Shown here piece by piece: positions 8,422 through 16,997 of a DNA stretch of 64,000 nucleotides; within the stretch, counting starts at the first letter, position 1; every line of letters starts with the position of its first letter. Below the pieces are notes generated by a model that was not told the origin of the DNA, searched no databases, and was given only the letters and a program-made list of their open reading frames with translations. A program made the position numbers and the translations under genes. The DNA comes from JAFDZO01 sp044226845 (lineage in GTDB: Bacteria > Bacteroidota > Ignavibacteria > Tepidaquicellales > Tepidaquicellaceae): positions 186,001 through 250,000 of the forward strand of contig JBGAGG010000003.1 of the NCBI GenBank assembly GCA_044226845.1, read 5' to 3'.

Positions 8422-9651
8422 CTATTTAATGAGTATCATTTTTTTAGTATTCGTAAAATCCCCTGCTTCAAACCGGTAGAAATAAATTCCTGAAGTAAGG
8501 TGATTGCCGTTAAATTTAATTTCATAAGCTCCGGCTTTTATATTTTCATTATCCAATAATCTCTGAATTTCTTTTCCTGTTGCATCGTAGATTATAAATG
8601 ATAGAATTGATTCTTTAGGTATTGAAAAATTTATAGTGGTTGTTGGATTAAAAGGATTAGGATAGTTTTGCTCTAATTTATATCCATCGGGAACTTCAGT
8701 AGATAGTTGTTTAATATCAATTGTCTCAGAATAACTCCTGCGCCAGACTGACCATCCATAATTGCCTTCGAAGATGTAGCCGTTTGCTACAGCAAAACAG
8801 TATACAGATGGAAGTGATGTTGGAGGAAATCCTTCGTTTTTAGTTTTCCAGGTGGAGCCGTTATTTGATGAATAATAAACACCGCCATTGTAAACTCCGG
8901 CAAACAGCTTGTTATCATAGGAGTAAACACTATTAACAAGCTTGCTATTCAAAGCGGTAATTGTCCACGTTACACCGGAATTAGTTGAGATATAAACTCC
9001 GCTGGGATTTTGATTATACGTTGACGCATAAATATTTGTCCCCTGCACAGCAAACGAAGTTATAACTTTGTTATTCAGTGAGCTTTGAGTCCAGTTAGCG
9101 CCGCCGTTAGTAGAAATGTAAACTCCTTTAGGTGTAGTAGAGTTATTGGTTCCCGCAAAAATGTAGTTACCTGAAATTGCAAGCGCAGTTACTCTCATTC
9201 CGCTTAGTCCGCTGGAATCCCATGTAGCTCCAAAGTTTGTTGACTTAAAAACACCTTTGCCCCAGGTGCCAGCATAGACAATATTACTGTTTGCAGCAAT
9301 TGAATATACTTCTTTATCGCCGAGAGAAGTTCTTGTCCATGTATAGCCATTCATTGATGTATATACTCCGCTATCATCAACAGAGGCATAAAATCTGTTT
9401 TCATTCAGAATCATACTTCTGACTGTACCGTCAATGGTTTGATAAGTTAATTCGGAAGACCAGTCATCTCCATTGCTTGATGTATAATGTACACCGTAAG
9501 CTGCTGTTGATGCGAATAGAACTCCGTTATAAAATACAAGTGAATGAACAGTTTTATTATCACCGAAATTTATAAATTTTCCTACCCACTGCGAGTGTGA
9601 GTTTTGGGAAACTAATAGATACAATATTATTATAAATACTTTTGCTTTCAT
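8422..9651 (-). CDS. T9SS-secreted beta-propeller protein with BNR-like repeats
   Basis: A 409-residue exported protein: signal peptide 1-21 (MKAKVFIIILYLLVSQNSHS), then about seven repeats of the form 'G(V)Y.STN.G..WT' and 'FAGT..GVY' across residues 25-310. These are BNR/sortilin-like blades such as those in Ycf48-type propellers. The C-terminal 80 residues are a T9SS type A sorting domain: LEQNYPNPFNPTTTINF, then SFIIYDATGKEIQRL, GAYEIKFNG and SGIYFYRFEAGDFTNTKKM. It is predicted to be exported to the cell surface or medium with the tail removed. It is a single gene, with an upstream hairpin at 9770-9849. The biological role of the propeller is unknown. Confidence 0.88.
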   Translation of the reverse strand: MKAKVFIIILYLLVSQNSHSQWVGKFINFGDNKTVHSLVFYNGVLFASTAAYGVHYTSSNGDDWSSELTYQTIDGTVRSMILNENRFYASVDDSGVYTSMNGYTWTRTSLGDKEVYSIAANSNIVYAGTWGKGVFKSTNFGATWDSSGLSGMRVTALAISGNYIFAGTNNSTTPKGVYISTNGGANWTQSSLNNKVITSFAVQGTNIYASTYNQNPSGVYISTNSGVTWTITALNSKLVNSVYSYDNKLFAGVYNGGVYYSSNNGSTWKTKNEGFPPTSLPSVYCFAVANGYIFEGNYGWSVWRRSYSETIDIKQLSTEVPDGYKLEQNYPNPFNPTTTINFSIPKESILSFIIYDATGKEIQRLLDNENIKAGAYEIKFNGNHLTSGIYFYRFEAGDFTNTKKMILIK

Positions 9652-9769
9652 AGGACCGATTTTAAGTTTTAACTTCAGCGTAAAAGCGCAATTATAATAT
9701 TGACTGTCAGTAGGAATGAAAAGTAGGCGTGTAGGATATGAATAGAATTTCTGCCTGTTTGAAATTTAG

Positions 9770-9849
9770 TTGTATTATAATTGCAATTGCATTATAACAA
9801 ATCCCAAACCAAATAAAGTTAGGATGTTCGAATAGCAATTGTAATACAA
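9770..9849. repeat. Inverted repeat upstream of the BNR-like gene
   Basis: The arms TTGTATTATAATTGC (9770-9784) and GCAATTGTAATACAA (9835-9849) match over 15 nt with one wobble position and a 50-nt loop. A TGCAATTGC palindrome overlaps the left arm. It starts about 120 bp upstream of the gene starting at 9651. It could be a small dispersed element or a regulatory site. Otherwise 9652-9907 shows nothing recognisable. Confidence 0.55.
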
Positions 9850-9907
9850 AATGAATTACTGTTTCTTTATTTAAATCTTTTAATATTGTTTAAATGGGAA
9901 ATGAAAA

Positions 9908-9937
9908 AGCCCGAATCTGAAAACCAGAAACGGGCTG
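9908..9937 (-). terminator. Terminator after tRNA-Thr
   Basis: On the minus strand the arms AGCCCG and CGGGCT are followed by TTTTTC. It lies 11 bp beyond the 3' end of the tRNA, ending the ahcY-tRNA unit. Confidence 0.8.
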
Positions 9938-9947
9938 TTTAAAAGTG

Positions 9948-10020
<73 letters not shown>

Positions 10021-10032
10021 AGAACATCTGTA

Positions 10033-11355
10033 TTAATATCTGTACATATCGGATTTGTAAGGACCTTCTACAGTCACGCCGATATAATCTGCCTGCTCTT
10101 TTGTAAGAGTTTCAAGCTTAACACCTATTTTAGCCAGGTGAAGTCTTGCAACTTTTTCATCAAGATGCTTTGGCAATACATAAACTTTGTTTTCGTATTT
10201 GGAATGGTTTTCCCATAGTTCAAGCTGTGCAAGAACCTGATTTGTAAATGAGTTTGACATTACGAATGAAGGATGTCCCATTGCGCAGCCAAGATTTACT
10301 AAGCGGCCTTCTGCAAGAATGATAACTTCATTTCCGTCAACATTGTAAATATCAACTTGCGGCTTAATGGTATCTTTGGTGTGGCCGTAGTTTTCGTTCA
10401 GCCATGCCATATCTATCTCATTATCAAAGTGTCCGATATTGCAAACGATTGCTTTATCCTTCATTGCTTTGAAGTGTGAACCGTTGATAATGTTCAGGTT
10501 ACCTGTAGCTGTTACTAATATATCAGCTTCTTTAACTGCTTCTTCCATTGTTGTAACTTTGAAGCCGTCCATAGCTGCCTGTAGCGCACAGATAGGATCG
10601 ATTTCTGTTACAAGTACTCTGGCGCCTGCACCTCTTAAAGAAGCAGCAGAACCTTTACCAACGTCTCCGTAACCGGCAACAACGGCAACTTTACCTGCCA
10701 TCATTACGTCAGTTGCTCTGCGGATAGCGTCAACTAATGATTCTTTACAGCCGTATTTGTTATCGAACTTTGATTTTGTAACTGAGTCGTTAACATTAAT
10801 AGCCGGCATGTGTAATGTACCGTTTTTCATTCTGTCATATAATCTGTGAACACCGGTTGTTGTTTCTTCTGATAAGCCTTTGATGCCTGCGATTAATTCA
10901 GGATATTTATCGAATACCATATTTGTTAAGTCACCGCCGTCATCAAGAATCATATTGAGCGGTTTGTTTTCATCGCCGAAGAATAGTGTCTGCTCGATAC
11001 ACCAGTCAAATTCTTCTGCGTTCATTCCTTTCCATGCATAAACAGAAATCCCAGCTGCTGCAATCGCTGCTGCTGCGTGATCTTGTGTGGAGAAAATATT
11101 ACATGATGACCAGGTAACTTCTGCGCCTAAGTCAACAAGGGTTTCAATGAGAACTGCGGTCTGGATAGTCATATGAAGACATCCTGCAATTCTTGCTCCT
11201 GCAAGCGGTTTAGTTTTTTTGTATTCTTCGCGAATAGCCATCAAGCCCGGCATCTCTGCTTCGGCTAAACGGATTTCTTTACGTCCCCATTCGGCGAGTG
11301 ATATATCTTTAACTTTGTACTTCAGTTTTTCTTGAGTTGTAGTCGCTGTTGCCAC
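10033..11355 (-). CDS. ahcY: Adenosylhomocysteinase (S-adenosyl-L-homocysteine hydrolase)
   Basis: A 440-residue cytosolic enzyme that splits S-adenosylhomocysteine into adenosine and homocysteine, closing the activated-methyl cycle. Visible signatures are the substrate-domain 'GCLHMTIQTAVLIETL', 'WSSCNIFSTQDHAAAA', the NAD-binding GYGDVGKGSA (about residue 228), 'TEIDPICALQAAMDGF' and the C-terminal YKSDMYRY whose Lys-Tyr reaches into the partner's NAD site. Length is normal. It is followed 12 bp later by tRNA-Thr. I see no SAH-type riboswitch in the 78 bp upstream. The homocysteine could feed the PLP enzyme near 49 kb, but the genes are not linked. Confidence 0.98.
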   Translation of the reverse strand: MATATTTQEKLKYKVKDISLAEWGRKEIRLAEAEMPGLMAIREEYKKTKPLAGARIAGCLHMTIQTAVLIETLVDLGAEVTWSSCNIFSTQDHAAAAIAAAGISVYAWKGMNAEEFDWCIEQTLFFGDENKPLNMILDDGGDLTNMVFDKYPELIAGIKGLSEETTTGVHRLYDRMKNGTLHMPAINVNDSVTKSKFDNKYGCKESLVDAIRRATDVMMAGKVAVVAGYGDVGKGSAASLRGAGARVLVTEIDPICALQAAMDGFKVTTMEEAVKEADILVTATGNLNIINGSHFKAMKDKAIVCNIGHFDNEIDMAWLNENYGHTKDTIKPQVDIYNVDGNEVIILAEGRLVNLGCAMGHPSFVMSNSFTNQVLAQLELWENHSKYENKVYVLPKHLDEKVARLHLAKIGVKLETLTKEQADYIGVTVEGPYKSDMYRY

Positions 11356-11433
11356 TGTATTTTGCTCCGTTTGTTTATTTTTGGTTTAATATGTAAGATA
11401 CAACAAATAATATTTTAAAGAAATTCAATAATG

Positions 11434-12324
11434 TTATTTCAAAAGCCAGTCTACCTGAGTTTCCACACAGTTAATGAATAGCCATTTGGTTGTGAATGAA
11501 CTCTCTTTAGATACAGGTACATTCACTTCTTTGAGCTTATACGATCTGGCAACAAACATATATTTCCCTTTTGGATAAGGAGGATTGGGTTGTTGAGTAC
11601 TGAAAAAACCTCCCATGTAATCATACTTGTTTTCAATCTGTATGGGTAAGGCATCCTTGTAGATTTGTACATGGTTTGTAATATCTGCAATCTCCTTTGT
11701 AAGAGATGTAAGAAACGTAATAACAAAATCCGGCTTTTCTGCATTGTTAAATGTAGATGCAGGGTTCTTTGTATTAAGAGATAGTATGGAAGTTAAATCA
11801 GCATCCTGAATTGTTTCAGCTCTGAGATCATGGTTATATTCCGAAAAATAATAGTAGAACGGGAATTTAAGATATTGGGATAATGAGTCACCTGTAAACT
11901 CAGGCACATTATTCATTCCCACAACGTCCCAATCAATTTTAGCGTCTCTGAAACGTATGTCTTTTCTTGCAGCATCTGTGAAGTAGTAATAATCCCATGA
12001 GCCGACTTTTTTATTATTCAGGACTAAATCATTCAGAGAAACTTTGCCGGCATTTAATCCGGTAACAGTGTTGTCTTTGAAGTATGCAGCTCCGAAATAG
12101 TCAGCAAAAAGATTCTCAGAATTGTTTTCAGCTGCATCATTTGGAATATGAGCCAGTACAATAAAAACTCCTGTGTAACCCGATAGGTTTACTGGGGAAT
12201 TTGGTAAAGTTAATACACCTTCTAATGAATTATAATTATAAATATCATGCGGAGCGTGCTGCTGTGCCAAACAAAACTGCTGCGTGAACATTAACAATAT
12301 GAATAGCGTTATAACATTCTTCAC
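11434..12324 (-). CDS. Secreted protein of unknown function, coupled to aspS
   Basis: A 296-residue protein with a signal peptide (MKNVITLFILLMFTQQFCLAQ, cleavage about 20). It starts with GTG at 12322-12324, overlapping the aspS stop in a GTGA arrangement, which implies translational coupling. The mature protein is beta-rich with many aromatic residues (YKFPFYYYF-like stretch at about 140) and no obvious repeats, lipobox or T9SS domain. I recognise no family. Its coupling to a housekeeping tRNA synthetase is probably positional. It is the last gene before ahcY; 78 bp separate them. Confidence 0.7.
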   Translation of the reverse strand: MKNVITLFILLMFTQQFCLAQQHAPHDIYNYNSLEGVLTLPNSPVNLSGYTGVFIVLAHIPNDAAENNSENLFADYFGAAYFKDNTVTGLNAGKVSLNDLVLNNKKVGSWDYYYFTDAARKDIRFRDAKIDWDVVGMNNVPEFTGDSLSQYLKFPFYYYFSEYNHDLRAETIQDADLTSILSLNTKNPASTFNNAEKPDFVITFLTSLTKEIADITNHVQIYKDALPIQIENKYDYMGGFFSTQQPNPPYPKGKYMFVARSYKLKEVNVPVSKESSFTTKWLFINCVETQVDWLLK

Positions 12325-14104
12325 TTTACAATATTTTTAATTGTTAGCGCCAAATCATCTAACTGCTGCTGTGAGACATTGCTTGGAGATTCATCCATTA
12401 AAGAAGCAGCACTGATTGTTTTCGGAAATGCTATCACATCGCGTATAGCATCTAGTCCGCATAGTATGGCGCAGATTCTATCGAAACCGAATGCTGCTCC
12501 GCCGTGAGGAGGTGCTCCGTATTGGAATGCATCGAGAAGAAATCCGAATTTCTCCTGCTGCTCTGCTTCAGTGAAGCCGACAATATCAAACACTTTCTTC
12601 TGTATTTCTCTTTGATGAATTCTAATGCTTCCACTTGCAATTTCGTTTCCGTTAAGGACTAAATCGTAGCATTCACCTTTCATGCTTTCGATTATTTCGG
12701 CGCGTTTAAGTTTATCTGTTTCGTTCTTTGCAAGCTCAAACTTAGGAAGCTCGCTGTAATGCGGTCCTGTGAACATGTGATGCTCTGCTGCATAGGTATC
12801 GCTTTCTTCGTCGTAATGGAACAGCGGGAAATCAACAACCCAAAGGAATTCATATTTGCTTTGATCTATAAGTTTGTGTTCATTTGCAATTTTATTTCTG
12901 AGTGTTCCGAGTGATGTGTATACTTTCTTTTTTTCACCGGATAGAATGTAAATTATCTCTCCGTCTTTTACTTCAAAAGAGGATTTGATATTACTCTGAA
13001 TATCTTCACTTAAGAATTTTTGTAACGGAGATTGAACGGTTCCGTCAGTGTTATACTTTATATAACCCAGTCCGCCAAAGCCAAGCTTCTTTACAAAGTC
13101 AGTTAAGCCGTCTATAATTTTACGTGTCACGTCAATGTTGTTCTCTGCAAATGATAACTTTACACCTGCAACGATGCCGTTCTTTTCTTTAAGACCGTTT
13201 TCAAAAACAACAAAGCCGGAGTCTTTTACAATTTCACTAATGTTAACAAGTTTTGATAGTCCGAATATTCTTAAATCAGGTTTATCAGAGCCGTAGTTTT
13301 CAATTACATAGTCATAACTCATTTGAGGAAATGGCGTTTGAATATCTATGTTCAAAATCTCTTTCCAGATTTCCTTGAACAAAGGCTCTGACATATCGAA
13401 TACTTCCTGTTGATGAACAAAACTCATTTCCATATCGATCTGAGTAAACTCAGGCTGTCTGTCAGCCCGTAAATCTTCATCGCGGAAGCATTTACAAATC
13501 TGTACGTATCTATCATATCCTGCGACCATTAAAATCTGTTTGTAGGTCTGAGGTGAGGTACAAGATAATCTCTTGCTCCTTCCGGAGTGGATTTCATTAA
13601 TATAGGTGTTTCAACTTCAATGAAGTTTCTCTTATGAAAATACTTGTGTACTATCTGATAAGCTTCGTTTCTTACCATAAGATTTCTCTGAAGCTTTCCT
13701 CTTCTTAAATCCAGATATCTATATTGAAGACGCAAATCTTCGGAAGCCTTTACATCATCTTCTATTACAAAGGGAGGCGTTGCTGCTTCATTTAAAATCT
13801 GAAACTCTTCAGTATCGACTTCTATTTCACCTGTGGGAATGTTCTGATTTTTGCTTGAGCGTTCTATAACTTTTCCCGAAACAGATATGACAAATTCATT
13901 ACCGACTTTAGAAGCAATATCATATAATTCTTTCTTATCCGGGTCAATTTTTACCTGGGTAATTCCGTATCTGTCGCGTAAATCTATAAATAAAATTCCG
14001 CCAAGGTCGCGTTTCTTTGCAACCCATCCGTTAAGTGTAACGCTTTCGTTTATATTGGATATATTTAAATCTCCGCAGGTATTAGTTCTGGTTTTAAAGC
14101 TCAT
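12321..14104 (-). pseudogene. aspS: Aspartyl-tRNA synthetase, frame broken by a 40-nt internal deletion
   Basis: Class II AspRS of bacterial type in two frames. The N-terminal part (from 14104) has the OB-fold anticodon domain (GWVAKKRDLGGILFIDLRD) and motif 2-side catalytic sequence up to TPEGARDYLVP, then runs into a stop at 13529-13531. The other frame continues with QTYKQILMVAGYDRY, CFRDEDLRADRQPEFTQID, the GAD insertion, and motif 3 FGFDRICAIL. Between YLVP and PQTYKQ bacterial AspRSs carry 14 residues (S-R-V-H-K-G-K-F-Y-A-L-P-Q-S in E. coli). Here only 2 nt remain, at 13554-13555, so 40 nt are missing. The lost FYALPQS segment is part of the active site. Either this is an assembly error or the gene is dead and another copy exists. 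Confidence 0.9.
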
Positions 14105-14119
14105 AAAAATAATAAAAAA

Positions 14120-14145
14120 GACCTGTCGGGCAAACCCGGCAGGTC
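14120..14145 (-). terminator. Strong terminator after the hybrid kinase
   Basis: On the minus strand the arms GACCTGCCGGG and CCCGACAGGTC (one wobble pair) are closed by a 4-nt loop and followed by TTTTTTATT. It separates the kinase (ending 14177) from aspS (starting 14104), so aspS needs its own promoter inside this short gap. Confidence 0.9.
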
Positions 14146-14176
14146 AAAGTTTCTGGAATAGATTGAATTTAAGAAA

Positions 14177-16372
14177 TTATACTAATTTTTTATACTCATT
14201 TATTGTTCTCTGATAAACATATTCAAGCTTTTCAATGTCGTTTCCTATTTCTCCCATATCACCTTTTCTGCATTTTGCTTCGATGTTTTTACTCATTTCC
14301 TGAATCATCTTAGCGCCCATGTTTATACTTGAACCTCTTAGATTATGGAGTGATAATGTCAATTTTTGTATTTCGTTATTCTTCCAATGGTTCTTAATGT
14401 CAGAAATTATTTGCGGTGTCTGTTTAGAATACAAGTTTACAACTTCTTTAAGAAATGATGTGTTATCAATTCCCGTAATCTGTTTAAGATTTTCAACTGT
14501 GTTTGAATCAATAAGATCTTCGTTATTATATGCTACTGCTCCGGTAATTTTTGTAATAGGGTTGCTTCCCCATTTTTCCAGCATAGATTTTAATTCATCA
14601 GATAATATCGGCTTACTGATAAAATCGTCCATACCTGCATACAAACATTTTTCCATATCACCCTGAGTTGCATTTGCAGTCATAGCAATAATTTTAGGTC
14701 TCTCAGCCGGCAGCCATTTTTCAAGAATTCTTCCTGTTGTTTGTATACCGTCAAGCTCCGGCATCTGAACATCCATCAATACTAAATCATAATGCTGTCG
14801 GTTAAGACATTCGAGAACTTCCAGCCCGTCGCCGGCTATGTCTGCGTTATATCCCATTTGCTCTAAAATTCTGGAAGCTATCTTTTGATTTATTATATTA
14901 TCTTCAGCAATAAGAATTTTCAGAGGGATTTTCTCACATAAGTTCTTTTCCGATGTTTCCGCTTTAATAATGGGAGTTTTGTTCTCTGCGCATATCAAAT
15001 CAAATACGTCATAAAGTTCCTCCTGATTTACAGGCTTTGTTATAGCTGCCGAAAATAACTCCTTATGTTTATAATTATCGGACTTTTTACTGCTCAGCCC
15101 GACAATAGGAAATTCACTTCCCTTTATCTTTCTGATTTCTTTAACAATTTCACCGTTATACTTTTCATTTAAAACTAAGTCAAGTAGCACCGCTTCAAAC
15201 TTATATTTCTTCAGCCAGTCAATAGCTTCGTATCCGCTAGGTGTAGTTTTCGGTTTCATTCCCCAGGTCTGGGTTTGGAGCGAAATAATCTGTCTCAATA
15301 CTCTGTTCTCATCTATGATGAGCAAGTTCTTTCCCTTTAAATTAGGTATATCCGAATTCAAATATTCCTTTACTTCCGTATTTTCTCTCTGCTTTACGTT
15401 TATCGTAAAATAAAATGTCGTGCCTAAACCTTCTTTACTTTCGAACCAAATCTTACCGCCCATCATATCAACAAGTTTTTTGCAGATGGCAAGACCAAGT
15501 CCTGCTCCGCCGAATTTTCTTGTCAAAGATGAATCTACCTGCGAGAATTCCTTAAATATCTTTTCAGCTTCTGTGTTCTTTATTCCGATTCCTGTATCAC
15601 GTATTGAGAACTCTAATTCAACTTCGTTATCTATATTATTTATTTTAGGATTATCAATCTTCACTACAGATAAAAATACATCTCCCTGATTAGTAAATTT
15701 TACGGCATTGTTCAGTAAGTTTACTATTATTTGACGTAGCCTTGTTATATCTCCGAATATATTTTCTGGTACCTGCGGGTCCACATAATATATTACTTCA
15801 ATTGATTTCGCTAGTGCATTTTTTGATATCAAACCAATAGCATCGCTTATACAGTTCCTTAAAGAGAAAGGCTGATACTCTAATGCAAGCTTTCCTGAAT
15901 CTATCTCCGTAAAGTCCAATATATCATTTATCAATGTAAGCAGTTTGTCACCGCTAGAACGTATCGTTTCTACGTATTCTTTCTGTTCAGATGTCATTGC
16001 AGTATCCATCAAAAGTCCTGACATGCCTATAACTGCATTCATTGGAGTGCGGATTTCATGGCTTATTACTGAAAGAAACTCAGACTTTGCCTTTACAGCG
16101 GCAGCCAAATCTTCCTTCATTTTACTTATTTCTTCAATTAAAGCCTTTTTTTCTTCCTCTAAAGCTCGTTTTGAGAAATCTACATCTTTATAAGAGGAGT
16201 CTTTACCTGAATTCAAGTTCAGGAGCTGCAGACGCTCATAATTATTATCAATTCTATTTATTATTTCTGACATTTGATTGTTAGTGTTAACCGGCTCATT
16301 AATTGAATCGGTTTTAGATTCTTGAGATTCCTTCAAAATCTCATTTACATTATTTTTCTTGCCTTTTTTCAT
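14177..16372 (-). CDS. Cytoplasmic hybrid histidine kinase (HisKA-HATPase-REC-REC-Hpt)
   Basis: A 731-residue multi-domain phosphorelay kinase with no membrane segment. Order: a low-complexity N-terminus; a coiled coil at about 62-98; HisKA with His105 in SVISHEIRTPMNAVIG; an HATPase domain at about 205-335 (N-box NLLNNAVKFT, G-boxes DTGIGI and GGAGLGLAI); a first receiver at about 345-465 (acidic pair DE, phospho-Asp in LLDLVLN, Lys in TKPV); a second, canonical receiver at about 480-600 (AEDN, LMDVQMPELDG, SKP); and an Hpt domain with His about 675 in SLHNLRGSS. No input domain is seen; the coiled coil may link to a partner. The neighbouring gene encodes a free Hpt protein. The target output is not in this window. 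Confidence 0.93.
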   Translation of the reverse strand: MKKGKKNNVNEILKESQESKTDSINEPVNTNNQMSEIINRIDNNYERLQLLNLNSGKDSSYKDVDFSKRALEEEKKALIEEISKMKEDLAAAVKAKSEFLSVISHEIRTPMNAVIGMSGLLMDTAMTSEQKEYVETIRSSGDKLLTLINDILDFTEIDSGKLALEYQPFSLRNCISDAIGLISKNALAKSIEVIYYVDPQVPENIFGDITRLRQIIVNLLNNAVKFTNQGDVFLSVVKIDNPKINNIDNEVELEFSIRDTGIGIKNTEAEKIFKEFSQVDSSLTRKFGGAGLGLAICKKLVDMMGGKIWFESKEGLGTTFYFTINVKQRENTEVKEYLNSDIPNLKGKNLLIIDENRVLRQIISLQTQTWGMKPKTTPSGYEAIDWLKKYKFEAVLLDLVLNEKYNGEIVKEIRKIKGSEFPIVGLSSKKSDNYKHKELFSAAITKPVNQEELYDVFDLICAENKTPIIKAETSEKNLCEKIPLKILIAEDNIINQKIASRILEQMGYNADIAGDGLEVLECLNRQHYDLVLMDVQMPELDGIQTTGRILEKWLPAERPKIIAMTANATQGDMEKCLYAGMDDFISKPILSDELKSMLEKWGSNPITKITGAVAYNNEDLIDSNTVENLKQITGIDNTSFLKEVVNLYSKQTPQIISDIKNHWKNNEIQKLTLSLHNLRGSSINMGAKMIQEMSKNIEAKCRKGDMGEIGNDIEKLEYVYQRTINEYKKLV

Positions 16373-16526
16373 ATATAGTCATCTAACTTCTTTTATGTAC
16401 TAAAAGTATACACGTATACTATAGTTTACGTATTCTATTACATCATTTTTTGCATTTCTAACTCAAAATTGAGGTTTAAGACTCAACTTTCATACTATAT
16501 ATAAGAAAAACTATGCCAAATAAAAA

Positions 16527-16554
16527 AGCCGTCCCGATATTATCCGGACGGCTT
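16527..16554. terminator. Hairpin terminator downstream of the Hpt gene
   Basis: The arms GCCGTCC and GGACGGC, with A-run on the left and T-run on the right, so it can work on both strands. On the minus strand it follows the Hpt gene (stop at 16583) by about 28 bp. The rest of 16373-16582 is AT-rich leader with no other signal seen. Confidence 0.85.
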
Positions 16555-16582
16555 CTTTTTAAATCAAAATGTAGTTTAAGCT

Positions 16583-16924
16583 CTATGCGATTATCTTCTT
16601 TAATTCTTCAACTGACTGGTCATAAAGGCTTTGTAAATCCTTCATTGACTGCTCTTTTTCCTCGTCATTGGTAAAAGCAGCCATTTTTTCAAGTTTAAAA
16701 CAATATTCACCCAACGCCTGTGCCCCAATACTCAGGCTTGACCCTTTCAGCTTATGGGCTGACTTGTTCATCGCTCCAATGTCATCTGAAGCGGCATGTT
16801 TTTTTATATCCTCAAGTGTATTTACCGAATCCGTAATGAATAAATTAACGATTTCTTTTAAAAAATCGCCTTCTTCATCCATCATTCTAAGTTCATCTAA
16901 AGCGTTATTGTTGATTAACTCCAT
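16583..16924 (-). CDS. Stand-alone Hpt (histidine phosphotransfer) protein
   Basis: A 113-residue helical protein consisting of one Hpt domain. The phospho-acceptor His lies at about residue 56 in SAHKLKGSSLSIGAQ, with the usual following helix LGEYCFKLEKMA. Such proteins relay phosphate between receivers. It lies upstream of the hybrid kinase on the same strand but is separated from it by a terminator, so the two are neighbours, not one operon. It would be a natural partner for the kinase's receivers. No DNA-binding response regulator is adjacent. Confidence 0.92.
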   Translation of the reverse strand: MELINNNALDELRMMDEEGDFLKEIVNLFITDSVNTLEDIKKHAASDDIGAMNKSAHKLKGSSLSIGAQALGEYCFKLEKMAAFTNDEEKEQSMKDLQSLYDQSVEELKKIIA

Positions 16925-16997
16925 TATTACTTCATCCTATTTTTTACATTTAAAAAAGTGTTTAACTGCTAATCTTAAAAGATAGTTATAGCGTTTA

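Noticed and set aside
11356..11433. Possible SAH or SAM riboswitch before ahcY
   Set aside because: The 78-bp leader is AT-rich and has no recognisable conserved core or stable multi-helix structure. The leader before the cystathionine-gamma-synthase family gene was also read, with the same result.
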